Assembly: GCA_963785755.1 (NCBI GenBank)
Contig: CAWAXG010000071.1
Span: 434,001 to 498,000, forward strand
DNA length: 64,000 bases
Origin: JACCXG01 sp963785755
Lineage (GTDB): Bacteria > Acidobacteriota > Vicinamibacteria > Vicinamibacterales > 2-12-FULL-66-21
Direction: 5' to 3'
Part shown: positions 45,723 through 56,902 of the stretch, one piece after another
Layout: every line of letters starts with the position of its first letter
Numbering within the stretch: position 1 is the stretch's first letter
The notes under the pieces: generated by a model
Database searches by the model: none
What the model saw: only the letters and a program-made list of their open reading frames with translations
Told to the model about the DNA's origin: nothing
Translations under genes and position numbers: made by a program

Positions 45723-47143
45723 GGTGTCCTGATGTCCGCCGATGATAGCGCAGCCGCGAGGCAGCGGTGCCGGATGTTTCTTACATTGCCCACTCGGCTT
45801 CCCGCTGTGGCGAGAGACCGTGGGTCCGCACCTCGGGCTGCGCGGGCGGCCGAGAGTCTTCTCTGCGCCTCGCGCGCGAGCCGTAGATACCAGTCGCTCG
45901 GCAGCGGCTCGCCGTCGGCATCCAGCGTCACCGTGGCCACGCCGGCCGGCGCGTCGCGCGCCGTGCTCGCGATCTTGAACATCGCGGTGCCCTCGTCCAC
46001 TTCGTCGAACATCGCGCCGTACAGCGTCGTGGCCCCGCTGGCCAGCGCCTGCTCGACCTGCCGCCAGAAGAACCGGCCACCACGCCGCGGAATCTGATTG
46101 AAGCGTGCATCAGGGTTCATGTTGCGCCACGAGAAGCCGGGGAACGTCACCGGCACGTACTCGAGGCCGGCCTGACGCGTTTCGATGAGATCCGGCGCGA
46201 CCTGTTCCCGATAGAACCGCTCGACGCCCTCGTCGTCGCGGAACCGGCCCACCGTCCACGGGCTGATCACGTCGAACGATCGATACACGTGCGCCCACTC
46301 GGGCTCCGGCTTCGAGTCGCGGGTCAGCGTGCGCCAGCGCGCCGGCACGCCGCCGTACAGGGTCACGCGATAGCGCGGATCCGAATGGTTCTTGAAGAAC
46401 TCGATCAGTTCGCTCGCGGCGGCAGGCGTGGCGGGGCGATCGACGAAGCCGAAGCCCCAGATGGCGACGAGCGGCCTGCCGTTGTGATGGAGATATCGCG
46501 GGCTCTCCGTGATGCGCAGGGTGTCGACCATGTACGCCCAGTCACGCTTCACGTCCTCGACGAGCGTCTGCGGACGATGACCGGAGATGTCGTACATGAG
46601 CGCGAAGACGCGTCCGTGGGCCTCGGCCGCGGCGCGCACGTTCCTGGCGACGGTATCGCGGAAGTCCCGGGTCGTATCGCGATCGAGACCCGGGGTGAAC
46701 CGTTGCAGGAATACACCTGGAAGCTCGTACTCCTCGAGCCAGCGGAAGTGCATGTCCACCGCCGCCGCGCGATACGCCGAATACAGCTCGGCGGGGCGGC
46801 CATCAGGCAGGGTCAATGGCGTCCGGCACCGATCGCCGACAGGCAGTTCCGAGAGGTCCGGCCACATGTCGACCCGAAGTGTCGCAGCCCCGGCCGTCTG
46901 GCCGCTGCGAAACCAGTGCTGCCAGCGCGCCAGCGGCGACCCGTCGTCAGGGCAGCCGAACCAGCCCTGATAGCCGAACAGGAACTTGCGGGACAGCGTC
47001 GTCGCGTCTACCGCGGGTCGTTGCTGTGGCGTCGTCGCGACGGGTGGCCCGGCCTGCGGCGGTGTTGCGAGCGGTGGCGCACAGGCGCCGAGGCCGAGCG
47101 CTGTCAGTAGCGACGCCGCGAGGAAACGCGAGAGCGTTTTCAT
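45719..47143 (-). CDS. GH99-like (GH71/99-related) exported lipoprotein
   Basis: A 474-residue protein with a lipobox LGAC (C20) after a signal peptide, then KFLFGYQGWFGCPDDGSPL, DMWPDLSEL, and GVFLQRFTPGL as in family 99/71-like glycosidases; the C-terminal FDEVDEGTAMFK carries a candidate catalytic acid pair. Probably it cleaves an alpha-linked glycan in the periplasm or outside. The last 40 residues are low-complexity Ala/Arg and end in the kinase start, so they may be unstructured. Confidence 0.8.
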   Translation of the reverse strand: MKTLSRFLAASLLTALGLGACAPPLATPPQAGPPVATTPQQRPAVDATTLSRKFLFGYQGWFGCPDDGSPLARWQHWFRSGQTAGAATLRVDMWPDLSELPVGDRCRTPLTLPDGRPAELYSAYRAAAVDMHFRWLEEYELPGVFLQRFTPGLDRDTTRDFRDTVARNVRAAAEAHGRVFALMYDISGHRPQTLVEDVKRDWAYMVDTLRITESPRYLHHNGRPLVAIWGFGFVDRPATPAAASELIEFFKNHSDPRYRVTLYGGVPARWRTLTRDSKPEPEWAHVYRSFDVISPWTVGRFRDDEGVERFYREQVAPDLIETRQAGLEYVPVTFPGFSWRNMNPDARFNQIPRRGGRFFWRQVEQALASGATTLYGAMFDEVDEGTAMFKIASTARDAPAGVATVTLDADGEPLPSDWYLRLAREAQRRLSAARAARGADPRSLATAGSRVGNVRNIRHRCLAAALSSADIRTP

Positions 47144-47176
47144 CCGATCGGGACGTAACCCTTGGGCAGAATCCGC

Positions 47177-48433
47177 CTATTTTCCGCTCCGCTCGACCTG
47201 GCCGCCCTTCATTACGAACGAGACCTGCTCCAGGACCTTGATGTCCTTCAGGGGATTGCCCGGAACCGCGATGAGGTCAGCGAGCAATCCGGCGGCGATC
47301 GCGCCACGATCGGACACGCCCAGCAGGTCGGCGGCGTTCGTCGTGGCCGTGCGGATGGCCTCCAGCGGGGTCAGCCCATAGCCTGTGTAGATCGCGAACT
47401 CGCGCGCGTTGACCCCGTGCGGGTAGACGGCCGCGTCGGTCCCGAAGGCGACCTTGACGCCCGCCTTGATCGCCCGGCGATGGCTCTCCTGTGCGAGCGG
47501 GATGACCTGCTTCGCCTTGGCGGCGATTGGTGGCGGCAGCGCATCGAACGGAATCGCGACCAGCAAGTACGCGGTCGGGACGAGGTAGGTGCCGTGCTGC
47601 TTCATGAGCGCGATGGCCTCGTCGTTCAGGATCGACCCGTGCTCGATCGACGAGACCCCGGCCTTCACGGCCGCGATGATCCCCTCCGTGCCGTGCGCGT
47701 GCGCCGCGACCTTTACTCCGTGCCGCCTGGCCTCGGCGACGATCGCGCGCATCTCCTCGTCCGAGAGCTGCTGTGCTCCCACGGTCGCTTCGAACGACAG
47801 GACGCCGGCGGTCGCACAGATCTTGATCACCTGCGCCCCGTGCTTGATCTGGTATCTCACCGCGCGCACCGCGGCATCCACGCCGTCCACGATCCCCTGC
47901 TCCGGGCCCATCTCGAGAATGCCCGGCGCCCACCCCGTTTCGTCGCAGTGTCCGCCGGTGATACCGAGTGCATGCGCAGATGGGACGATCCGCGGCCCCG
48001 GCACCATCCCGGCATCGATGGCCTTCATGAGCGACACGTCGGCGAACCCCTGAGCCGCGACGTTCCGCACCGTTGTGAATCCGGCCTCGACCGTCCTGCG
48101 CGCGTTCCGCGCGCCGCGGAGCGCAGCGTCGGCGGGCAGCGTGCGTACCGGGCGCATCGTCCAGTCCCCTTCGAGATCTCCAGTCAGGTGCGTATGGACG
48201 TCGATCAACCCGGGCAGCAGTGTGACGTCGCCGAGGTCCAGCACCTGCGCACCGGCGGGCGGCTGCCCGCCCACGCTCACGATGGTGCCGTTTTGAACGA
48301 CGACGACCGCGGGACTTCGGACCTGGCCGGCCGCGAGGTCCAGCCAGCGTGCCGCACGCACCACGACGGGATTCTGCTGCGCCCAGGCAGCCGTCGAGAC
48401 AAGCACGCACACGAGCCCTGCAAGAACCCTCAT
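47177..48433 (-). CDS. Exported amidohydrolase (prolidase/imidazolonepropionase-like)
   Basis: A 418-residue protein: signal peptide (1-19, ending AAWAQ), metal motif LPGLIDVHTHL near 77, GFTTVRNVAA, HAHGTEGI and the FGTDAAVYPHG metal and acid site near 345. This matches the exported, metal-dependent amidohydrolase group common in Acidobacteria; the substrate may be a dipeptide or cyclic amide. CCAGGAGAG precedes ATG 48433. It is divergent from the PQQ-propeller gene. Confidence 0.9.
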   Translation of the reverse strand: MRVLAGLVCVLVSTAAWAQQNPVVVRAARWLDLAAGQVRSPAVVVVQNGTIVSVGGQPPAGAQVLDLGDVTLLPGLIDVHTHLTGDLEGDWTMRPVRTLPADAALRGARNARRTVEAGFTTVRNVAAQGFADVSLMKAIDAGMVPGPRIVPSAHALGITGGHCDETGWAPGILEMGPEQGIVDGVDAAVRAVRYQIKHGAQVIKICATAGVLSFEATVGAQQLSDEEMRAIVAEARRHGVKVAAHAHGTEGIIAAVKAGVSSIEHGSILNDEAIALMKQHGTYLVPTAYLLVAIPFDALPPPIAAKAKQVIPLAQESHRRAIKAGVKVAFGTDAAVYPHGVNAREFAIYTGYGLTPLEAIRTATTNAADLLGVSDRGAIAAGLLADLIAVPGNPLKDIKVLEQVSFVMKGGQVERSGK

Positions 48434-48592
48434 CGTCTCTCCTGGAGTGAGTTCAGCGATCGAGGGGATCAATCTACTGCAACATCTCGCTGTTTCGTAT
48501 CGATGTTCGCTTGATCGCGTCTGCAGCGACCAATTCACCGCAGATAATGGACCTGCTCGCCCGAGCCGGCCTTGATCGCTGTTGCGTGCCGT

Positions 48593-48598
48593 TACAAT
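48593..48598 (+). promoter_or_regulatory. Candidate -10 element (TACAAT) of the PQQ-propeller gene
   Basis: GTTACAATC places the hexamer 7 bases before ATG 48606, the same word and spacing as for the HIRAN gene. TTGATC (48572) or TTGCGT (48582) could act as a -35. This predicts a leaderless mRNA. Confidence 0.45.
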
Positions 48599-48605
48599 CT
48601 GCCGA

Positions 48606-49846
48606 ATGGTGCGCTGCCTCCTCCTATCGTCGCGCTGGGCCTTACGCTGAACGCGCAGGGCGGCGCCGGCGACTGGCCGCAGTTCCTCGGGCCGGAGCGC
48701 AACGGTATCTATCGCGGCCCGGCGCTCGCCGATGTCTGGCCCGCGAACGGCCCGCGTGTCGTCTGGCAGAAGCCGATCGGGCAGGGGCTGAGCGGACCGG
48801 TGGTCGCGCAGGGGCGCGTGATTCTGTTTCACCGTGTGGGCAACCGGGAAGTCGTCGAGTCGCTCGACGCGAAAGACGGCGCAACCCAGTGGAGCTACGG
48901 CTATCCGACGTCCTACAAAGACGACTTCGGATTCGACGAAGGGCCGCGAGCGGTGCCCGTGGTGGCCGACGGTGTCGTCTACACCTTTGGCGCGGAAGGC
49001 CAGCTTCATGCCGTCTCGCTGGCAAGCGGGACGCGGCTGTGGAGCGAGGACACGGTGCGCCGTTATAGCGTGCCGAAGAACTTCTTCGGCGCGGCCGGCT
49101 CGCCGCTCGTCGCGGACGGCAGGGTCTTCGCCAACATCGGGGGAAAAGGCGCCGGGATCGTGGCATTCGATGCGAAGACCGGCAAGGTGCACTGGACCGC
49201 GACCGACGATGAGGCGAGCTATTCGTCGGCGGCGCGCGCGACGTTCGGCGGGCGCCCCTCGGCCGTGTTCCTCACGCGCAACGGCCTCGTCGGTCTCGAC
49301 CCCGCGACCGGCCGCGTCCAGTTCCAGCAGCGATGGCGGGCGCGGCAGGCCGCCTCGGTGAATGCGGCGACTCCGCTCGTCATCGGTGACCTGATCTTCA
49401 TCTCGGCGCAGTACGGACCCGGCGCCGCGACGTTCAGATACGACGGCGCCGCGCTTACGCAGCTGTGGGCGTCAGACGAGGCCCTCTCGAACCACTACGC
49501 GACCAGCGTCGAACGCGGCGGTTATCTGTACGGCTTCCACGGGCGGCAGGAATTCGGCCCGAGCTTTCGCGCCGTCGAACTGCGCACTGGCCGGGTCCGT
49601 TGGAGCCAGGACGGATTCCTGGCGGGCAGCGTCACGCTCGCGGGCGACCGGCTGCTGATCGTGCGCGAGACTGGGGAAATGATCCTTGCCGCCGCTTCGC
49701 CCGATGCGTTCCGCCCGATCGCGCGCGCACAGGTGCTGCCAGCCACCGTCCGCGCGTTCCCGGCCTTGGCCGACGGCCTGGTGTATCTCCGCAACGAGAA
49801 GACGCTCGTCTGCCTGGACCTGCGACAGGCCGGGGTCAAACCGTGA
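48606..49846 (+). CDS. Secreted PQQ-like beta-propeller protein, frameshift in the signal peptide
   Basis: A 413-residue (restored) eight-bladed propeller of the BamB/PQQ-dehydrogenase type with repeated AxxG-W blades (ASGTRLWSED, KTGKVHWTATD, RTGRVRWSQD). No PQQ ligands are clearly visible, so the enzyme role is not shown. ATG 48606 gives MVRCLLLSS, then a missing base near 48630 leads to LGLTLNAQGG, which together form a signal peptide. The frame is also open upstream from TTG 48572, but that would overlap the promoter. Confidence 0.85.
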
Positions 49847-49856
49847 TGCTCCCTTA

Positions 49857-49929
49857 CTCCCGTCCTCCTTGCGAAAATTCTGGTTCTGCGGCGCGTCTAT
49901 TCTTCACAGGGAGGATGGGAGGACGGGAG
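49857..49929. repeat. Inverted repeat in the spacer after the PQQ-propeller gene
   Basis: CTCCCGTCCTCC (49857-49868) and GGAGGACGGGAG (49918-49929) are perfect 12-bp arms around 49 bases, with extra GGGAGGATGG words inside. It has the same design as the sdhA-sdhB spacer (12-bp arms, word repeats). Confidence 0.55.
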
Positions 49930-50024
49930 GTTCAACCCACAAGTTGGGATTGAGCGCGGATCGGGTCAAGGCATCGGCAGGGGAGTGCGCATTTCGCCGT
50001 TGTGGAAAGGGTGAGGAGACTGTG

Positions 50025-51310
50025 ATGACACGATATCTGGTTGCCGGAATCCTGTTCAGTGTGCTGGCCGCGAACGTTTCCGCGCAGCAGCGCAGAAGAG
50101 ATTCCTGACCGCACCGCTGACGATCGAAGATCAGGGCAGCTTCTTCATCGGCGGCGTGCCGAAGATCACCGATTACTCGACGCCGCCGCCGGTCGCTTCT
50201 CCAATTCCCGCGGGCGCGCCCGCGCCTCCGGCCGGACCGGTCCCGCACCAGATCACGATCGGTCAGATGTACGTGCAGTTCCAGATACCCGCCAGAAGAT
50301 CGTCGCGCTGGCCGGTCATCATGGTGCACGGCTCCAGCCATACGGGCGCCTGTCTCGAGTCGACGCCGGACGGCCGCGAGGGCTGGTATCCGTATTTCGT
50401 GCGGAACGGCGTGGCCAGTTACGTCGTCGACCAGGCCGGGCGCGGGCGTTCGGGGTTCGATCAGTCTGTCATCCACGAAGGCGAGGCACGGCTCGCCGCC
50501 GGCGACGCTGCCGCGGCAGCGAACCTGATTCCAGGCTTCAGCAGGATCACGGATAACAGTGCGTGGACGAACTGGTTCGGTCACCTCGTGCCCGAGAAGT
50601 CGACCATCCTCACGGGCCGGCTCGTTCCGCACGGCGACGCTGCAGATCCGAATCCGCGTCCGGACAAGTTCGACCACGTGGCGCCGCTGTTCCCGATCGA
50701 CGCGATCGACGAGAACCTGGTCTCGCGTCACGGCGCCATCGGACCTGCGCCCGCCTCACCACACCGGACCTACGCGCTGGAGTACTACAAGCAGCTGGTT
50801 CCGAACGCGGAAGTCACCTTACCGGGCTCCATCTGCAAGACGTGCGATCCGATGGAGCTGGCGCCGTCAAGCACATGGACGCCGCAGAATCTGGCAGCGC
50901 TGGTCGAGCGGCTCGGCGGCGCGATCGTGGTCACCCATTCCCAGTCGGGGATCATGGGGCACCATATGGCGCGCATTCTGAAGGAGCGGGGCCGTCTCGC
51001 GCTGCTGAAGGGGTTGATTACGATCGAAGGATCGTGCTCGCTTCAGAACAGCGGCCTGAGCGCCGCGGACTTCGACAACATTCCTTACATGGTCCTCAAA
51101 GGCGATTACGCCAATGTCAGCATGGGCTGCCAGGCTACCGTCGACGCGATCAACGCCCGGCGCGCGGCCAAGCAGGGATCGGCGAAGGCGGAATACCTGA
51201 AGCTGGACGAGATGGGGATTCTCGGCGTGACCCACATGATGATGCTGGACAAACAGAACCTGAAGATCGCCGAGATCATGCTGAATTGGGTGAAGAGGAA
51301 TATCCGGTAA
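50025..51310 (+). CDS. Secreted alpha/beta hydrolase, frameshift after the signal peptide
   Basis: A 428-residue (restored) exported hydrolase. The signal peptide MTRYLVAGILFSVLAANVSA is followed by a missing base near 50095 and then FLTAPLTIEDQGSFFIGG. The core has the oxyanion-type VMVHGSSHTGAC (IMVHGSSHTG), VVDQAGRGRSGF, the nucleophile elbow VTHSQSGIMG and the His in GVTHMMMLD. Substrate is unknown; esterase or lactonase is likely. GAGGAGA precedes the ATG. Confidence 0.85.
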
Positions 51311-51313
51311 CGC

Positions 51314-53977
51314 TCACTGCCGCTCGACCTTCCACACGTTGGACTCGATCCGTTGCGCGCCGTAATAGAGGGTGCGCCCATCGGGTGCTATCAGGAACGA
51401 TTCCCGGCCGGCCGGAAGCGGCAATTTCACGGGCAGCACGCGCCGCGTGCCCGTCGCGATGTCGACAACGACCAGATCGCTGGTGTTGGTGAAGTACGCG
51501 ATCCGGCGACTGTCGGGAAAGAACGGCGCGACCCAGATCCCGCGGTCGGTCGTCAGCTTGCGGGTGCGCCCGGCCGCAACGTCGTAAACGGCGGTCCCTG
51601 ACGGTTCGCCTGACGCCGAGACCCAGGCGCCCGACAGCCACTTGCCGTCCGGCGACCACGCCGACGGAGAGATGAATCCTCCGGCCGTTCCGGCATTCGG
51701 CAGGACCTGGATTCTGTCAGCCGTCGCCGGGAACGGCGGGGCCACGAGAAACGCCTCGAGACGGGTGTCCGAAAGGACCGTCAGACGACCATCGATTGGC
51801 GAGATCGCGGGATAGACGTACCCGTTCTTCGGGTCCTCCACCAGTTTTGTCAAGCCGCTGCCGTCCGGCCGTATCGACCAGGAGGAGTAGGTCCCGCCGC
51901 GGTTCGAGTAGAACACCAGCGCCGTGCCGTCCGGTGTCCACCGCGGCCCACGGTCGCGCACGAGGTCATCGGTCAGCCGGCGAAGGTCGCGGCCGTCGCT
52001 TCGCATGACGAACAGATCTTCCTGACGCTCGCCCATGTTGCTCAGGGCGAGCCACTGGCCGTCCGGCGAGACGCTCGCCGGCAACAGAGTCCCAGTCCGT
52101 GTCGTCAGCACGCGGGGCTCGCCGGCGCGTTCGGTCCCAGGGTCGAACGCAATGGCGGCCGGGTTGACCGACTGCATCTGCGATCGGAACAGGAGAATGC
52201 GTCCGTCGCTCGAGAAGCTCGGGAGGTCCATGTCCGCCTCGACGCCGGCGCTCACCGACTCCGGGTCACCCACAGGCCGGCCGGATCGTTCGTCCATGCG
52301 GATGCGCCACAGACCCATCGACCCGCCGCGGTCGCTCGCGAAATACAACCAACGGCCGTCTGGCGACCATTCGGGCGCCCAGTCGAGCGCCGCGTCGCTG
52401 GTCACCGCGACGCGATCGCTCCCATCAGCGGCGATGGTGACGAGGTCGCGTTGACCCGCGACGACTGCCCAGAAGGCAATGCGCCCGCCTGACGGCGACC
52501 ACTTCGGCTGCACCGCGTCGCCCTCAAAGAGCTTTCGCGGCGCACCTCCCGCGGCATCGACGACATACAGGTGGCTCGTGGAAGAACGGCTGTAGGGCAG
52601 GTCGACGGTTTCCGTTGCGAAGACAACCTGCCTGCCGTCCGGGGACCACGCCGGATTGCCACCGGCATCGGTGAGCCGGCGCTCGGACTCGCCGGTCGCG
52701 CCGACGACGAAAATTCCGCCGTCTGCGTCCATTTCGCTGAAGGCGATCTGTCGGCCATCAGGGGAGAACCGCGGCCAGACTTCCTGGCGCGCCGGATCCC
52801 CGGCGACCAGCAACGGATTGCGCCCGCCGACGCGCTGGACATAGATGTCCCACGATCCGCGGACGCGACTGACGAACACGAAGGAACTGCCGTCCGGCGA
52901 GATCACCGGCGCGTGCTCCTCGCCGGCGGCGTCGGTCAGTTGAGTGAACTGATTCCAGCGGCCCTCCGTCGCCGGAGGAGACGCTTGAGACCGCTGGCCG
53001 ACCGCCCAACCGGCGACCGCCGCACCGGCGATGAGCGCCGCACCGGCGATCATCCCGGCCGCGCGGCGTGAGCGCCTGGAGCCGGCGGCCGGCTCCTGCA
53101 TCGCGGCGACAGCGCGCGACGAGGCGGTGCCGGATCCGGAGAGCGACGTCAGCGCGAAGACGACGTCGCTGGCGGTCTGAAAGCGCGCCTGCGGATCTTT
53201 CTCGAGCGCGTGCTGGACGATGCGATCGAGCGCTGCCGGCAGATCGGCGCGCGATCCCGCGAGCTCTGGGACGTCCTCCCGCAGCACCGCCGTCATCGTC
53301 TCGGGCGCGGTGTCGCGCTGGAACGCCCCACGCCCGGAGAGCATTTCGAACAGCACCGCGCCCAGCGCAAACAGGTCAGCCCTGGCATCGACTGCTCCGG
53401 CGCGCACCTGCTCGGGCGCCATGTACCCGACGGTGCCGAGCACGGTCCCCGGATCCGTCACGGCGATCGTGTCGGCGGCTCCGGAGGCGGCTGGCGGTGC
53501 GACCGATCGCGCCAGGCCGAAATCCAGGATCTTCACCTGGCCGTCGGCCAGGACGAACACGTTCTCCGGCTTGAGATCGCGATGGATCAGGTTCTTCTGA
53601 TGCGCGGCGGCGAGTCCGCGGGCGATCTGTGTGGCGATATCGATGGCCTTGCGGACCGGCAGCGGACCGGCGGCGAGCAGGTCGCGCAGCGTCCGGCCTT
53701 CGAGGAGCTCCATGACGACGAACAGCCGGCCGTCGTGCGCGCCGAACTCGTAGACGGCGAGCACGTTGGCGTGCGACAGGGCAGCGATCGCACGGGCCTC
53801 GTTCTCGAATCGTGCCCGGCGATCCGCATCGCCCGAGACGCTGGCCGGCAGGATTTTGATCGCGACCTCGCGATGGAGCTTGGGGTCGCGCGCGCGGTAG
53901 ACCTCGCCCATTCCTCCCTGACCGAGCAAGCCGACGATTTCATACGGACCGAGACGGGAGGAAGGTTGAAGCGGCAT
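51314..53977 (-). CDS. Transmembrane Ser/Thr protein kinase with TolB-like beta-propeller
   Basis: An 887-residue kinase. The cytoplasmic domain is complete (GQGGMGEVYRA at 19-29, Lys 41, HRDLKPENVF, DFGLARSV, GTVGYMAPEQ); a membrane helix lies near 305-330; the outside part is a propeller with at least seven blades marked SPDGRQ, SPDGRW and FSPDGRQIAFSE (the TolB/PD40 pattern). It is intact over 2.66 kb. The ligand is unknown. The head-on alpha/beta hydrolase gene ends 3 bases away. Confidence 0.94.
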   Translation of the reverse strand: MPLQPSSRLGPYEIVGLLGQGGMGEVYRARDPKLHREVAIKILPASVSGDADRRARFENEARAIAALSHANVLAVYEFGAHDGRLFVVMELLEGRTLRDLLAAGPLPVRKAIDIATQIARGLAAAHQKNLIHRDLKPENVFVLADGQVKILDFGLARSVAPPAASGAADTIAVTDPGTVLGTVGYMAPEQVRAGAVDARADLFALGAVLFEMLSGRGAFQRDTAPETMTAVLREDVPELAGSRADLPAALDRIVQHALEKDPQARFQTASDVVFALTSLSGSGTASSRAVAAMQEPAAGSRRSRRAAGMIAGAALIAGAAVAGWAVGQRSQASPPATEGRWNQFTQLTDAAGEEHAPVISPDGSSFVFVSRVRGSWDIYVQRVGGRNPLLVAGDPARQEVWPRFSPDGRQIAFSEMDADGGIFVVGATGESERRLTDAGGNPAWSPDGRQVVFATETVDLPYSRSSTSHLYVVDAAGGAPRKLFEGDAVQPKWSPSGGRIAFWAVVAGQRDLVTIAADGSDRVAVTSDAALDWAPEWSPDGRWLYFASDRGGSMGLWRIRMDERSGRPVGDPESVSAGVEADMDLPSFSSDGRILLFRSQMQSVNPAAIAFDPGTERAGEPRVLTTRTGTLLPASVSPDGQWLALSNMGERQEDLFVMRSDGRDLRRLTDDLVRDRGPRWTPDGTALVFYSNRGGTYSSWSIRPDGSGLTKLVEDPKNGYVYPAISPIDGRLTVLSDTRLEAFLVAPPFPATADRIQVLPNAGTAGGFISPSAWSPDGKWLSGAWVSASGEPSGTAVYDVAAGRTRKLTTDRGIWVAPFFPDSRRIAYFTNTSDLVVVDIATGTRRVLPVKLPLPAGRESFLIAPDGRTLYYGAQRIESNVWKVERQ

Positions 53978-54005
53978 GAGCGCCTTGCATTGTAGTGCGG
54001 CGCCC

Positions 54006-54044
54006 CGTGCACGCCGTCATCGCACTTTGACGACGGCGTGCACG
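54006..54044. repeat. Perfect 13-bp inverted repeat
   Basis: CGTGCACGCCGTC (54006-54018) and GACGGCGTGCACG (54032-54044) flank 13 bases. No T-run follows on either side. It lies 28 bases upstream of the kinase gene and 168 bases after the permease stop; it could terminate the permease transcript or bind a regulator. Confidence 0.5.
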
Positions 54045-54211
54045 AATACCATGCGGCGACAGCCGACGGTCCTTCCAGAGGCCGGGCCAGCGATCGCGAG
54101 CGTGACTCCTGGAGCGAGACGGGCAATGAGCCGCGATGAGCCGGGAAACCTTGACCGTCAGGCTACTGGGCGCGACAGCGTCGTACGAGAAAGGGCAGCG
54201 AACGACCCGAT

Positions 54212-56724
54212 CTACTCGTGCCTCAATGCCACGAGCGGATCCACGCGCGCCGCTCGCGAAGCCGGTACGACACCCGCAATCAATCCCGTGGCGATCAGGA
54301 TGACCGCGATGGCGGCGAAGATCGTGGGATCGGATCCGGTCACGCCCCAGAGAAAACGCTCCAGGAACCGTGTGAGCGCGAGCGACGCGCCGACCCCCAG
54401 CACCACACCGACGGCCAGGATGATCAGCGCGCGGCGGATGACGAGGCCAAGCACGTTGCCGGTGCCGGCGCCGAGCGCCCGCCGGATCCCGAACTCGCGA
54501 CGGCGATCGGACACGGCATGCGAGGTGACGCCGTAGATGCCGATCACGCCGATGCCGAGCGCCACCGCGGCAAAGATCCCGAACAGCGTCGCCATGAAGC
54601 GGGGGCCCTGCAGCTGCGCGCTGAGATACGAATCGACCGTGCGCATCTGAACGACCGGTACCGCGGGGTCGACGCGAGCCACGACGGCGCGCACGGTCGC
54701 GGCGAGCGCCATCGGATCCCCGGCGGTGCGAAGCACATACGCCATGCTCATGCGCTGGACCTCGAGCGAAGCGCGCTGCCGCACGAGCTGCTGCCGGTGC
54801 AGCGCATACATGAGCGGAGCCACTCTCGTCTCGCCACGATATTGCGGCGTGTCCGCGACGACGCCGACGACTTCACGAGGCCGCTCGCCATCGTTGTTGT
54901 AGAAGACGAACGCCAACCGCTTGCCGAGCGGATCCTGGCCGGACCAGTGCTCCCGTACGAACGCCTCGTTCACCACGAGGACCCACGGAGAGTCGGCCTG
55001 ATCGCCGGCGTCGAAGTCGCGGCCGCGCACGATCCGTGTCTTCATCGTGTTGAAGAAGTTCGCCGTGACGAATTGATACTGGGCGAATGAGGGCGGCGTG
55101 CTGGCGGGTGCACCTTCGAGCCGGAACTCGACGCCAAGATTGCCGGCCAGAGGTGGAGTCGTGATGCCGGCGGCGTGCACGACGCCGGGCACCGCCTGCA
55201 GTGCCTCGTGGATGCGATCGACGAGGAGCCGGCCCGCGGGACTGTAATCCACGAGCGTGATTCCCGGCGCGACGCCCACGTTCTCTTTCATGTATTGTCC
55301 GCGCGCGAGCTGGATTTGCAGGCTGAGCAGGTTGGACGTGTCGACGCCGAGGTCGATGTTCTGCAGCCGCACCAGCGTCTTGATGACGAGGCCCGCGCCG
55401 ATGAGCAGCACGAACGCGAGGGTGACCTGGACGACCACCAGACCCTGTAACTGCAGCATCCGCGAGCGGCTGCCGCTCGTTCGCGTGCCTGACTCCTGCA
55501 GGGTCTGGGCGAGATTGGGCCGCGACACCTGGACCGCCGGAATCAGTCCGAAGATGACGCTCGCCGCCAGGCAGATCGCGAGGCAGAACGCGAAGACCGT
55601 GAAATCGAGCGTCACGGCATTCAGCCGAGGGAACCACGCCGGAGTGAGCGCCACGAGCGGCCGCAGCGCAAGCCAGGCGGCAAAAACGCCGACGAGTCCC
55701 GCGGCCAACGACAACAGCACGCTCTCCATCATCAACTGACGGACGATGCTCGCCCGGCTCTGGCCGAGTGCCGATCGGACCGCGAGCTCGCGTTGCCGGC
55801 CGACCGCGCGCGTCAGGACCAGTGCCGCGAGGTTCGCGCACGAAATGAGAAGGACGAGTCCGACCGCAATTTGCAGCAGCGTGAGCGGCTGCCGCATGTT
55901 GCCGAACAACGCTTCATCCATCGGCTGGAGAGCGAGAGTCCAGCCTTTCCCGATCCGGAAACATCCGTTCGTACGCCCGCGGCGACCGTGCGGAGCTCGG
56001 CCGCTGCCTGTTCCAGCGACACGCCCGACTTCAACCGGCCGACGGCACGGAGCCAGTGCGCCCGGCCTTGCGCGGCGGCGGGCGCAAATCCGAACGCCAT
56101 CCACGCGTCGGACGCGCCGTCGAAGAGATCGAACGAGGGAGGCGTGACGCCGATGATCGTCGTGCTCTGTCCGTCGATGAGCGCGGTCTGCCCGACGACG
56201 TCGCGACGTCCACCGAAGCGCCGCTGCCAGAGCGAGTGGCTCAGCACGATCGTACGCTCGGCGACGCTCAGATCTTCCTCGGGAGTGTGATAGCGGCCGA
56301 GGAGCGGCGTCAGGCCGAGCGCCGTGAACGCCGTGGAGGAGATCCGGTGGCCCGACAACCGCTCCGCGGTGAACCCGCTGGTGTCGTCCGTGAGGTTCAC
56401 CGACCGCGCGCCGTCGTACACGCCGACGGCGTCGAAAGATCGGGCATGGTCGCGAAGCAGGAAGAACATCGGCGGCGGCAGCGATCCACGCATCCCCGGA
56501 TTGTCGGGCGGGGCCATGGTGATCATCACGAGCCGATCGGCGTCGGGAAAGGGCAGCGGCCGCAGGAGCCCGGCATTCATGAAGCTGAACATCAAGGTGT
56601 TCACGCCGATGCCGAGCGCAAGTGACGTGATCGCGATCGCCGTGAATCCCGGTGTCCTGACGAGACGGCGCCAGGCCAGTCCGACGTCACGAACCAGCAT
56701 TTCCATTGCGGTCATGCCGAGCAT
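54212..56724 (-). CDS. ADOP-type MacB-like permease (ATPase-less), one 1-nt frameshift
   Basis: An 837-residue (restored) permease with two MacB periplasmic core/FtsX units: MacB core about 20-250, FtsX about 290-400, then a second pair to the end (YGVTSHAVSDRRREFGIRRALGAG marks the last FtsX). A missing C near 55956 shifts the frame between VRTDV and RIGKGWTLALQPMDEA. Length and order match the acidobacterial duplicated orphan permease family, which lacks its own ATPase; none is adjacent. GGGAGG precedes ATG 56724. Confidence 0.88.
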
Positions 56725-56902
56725 CTGTCCCTCCCGCGCGCACTACGGTAGATCGAGTGTCCGATGCGGGCAAGGGGAGAGCAGCTGTAATGCCAATCCA
56801 GGGGTGCAGACTTGGCGGGACGCTGACGAGACAGTTGATATTGGCGCTGGCGCGGCCCGTCCGCTACCGGACGCCGGTCGTTCGGCTTCCGGGACGAGCG
56901 GA

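Noticed and set aside
54032..54044. Intrinsic terminator for the permease transcript at the 13-bp inverted repeat
   Set aside because: The stem is strong but no T-run follows on either strand, so I list it only as an inverted repeat.
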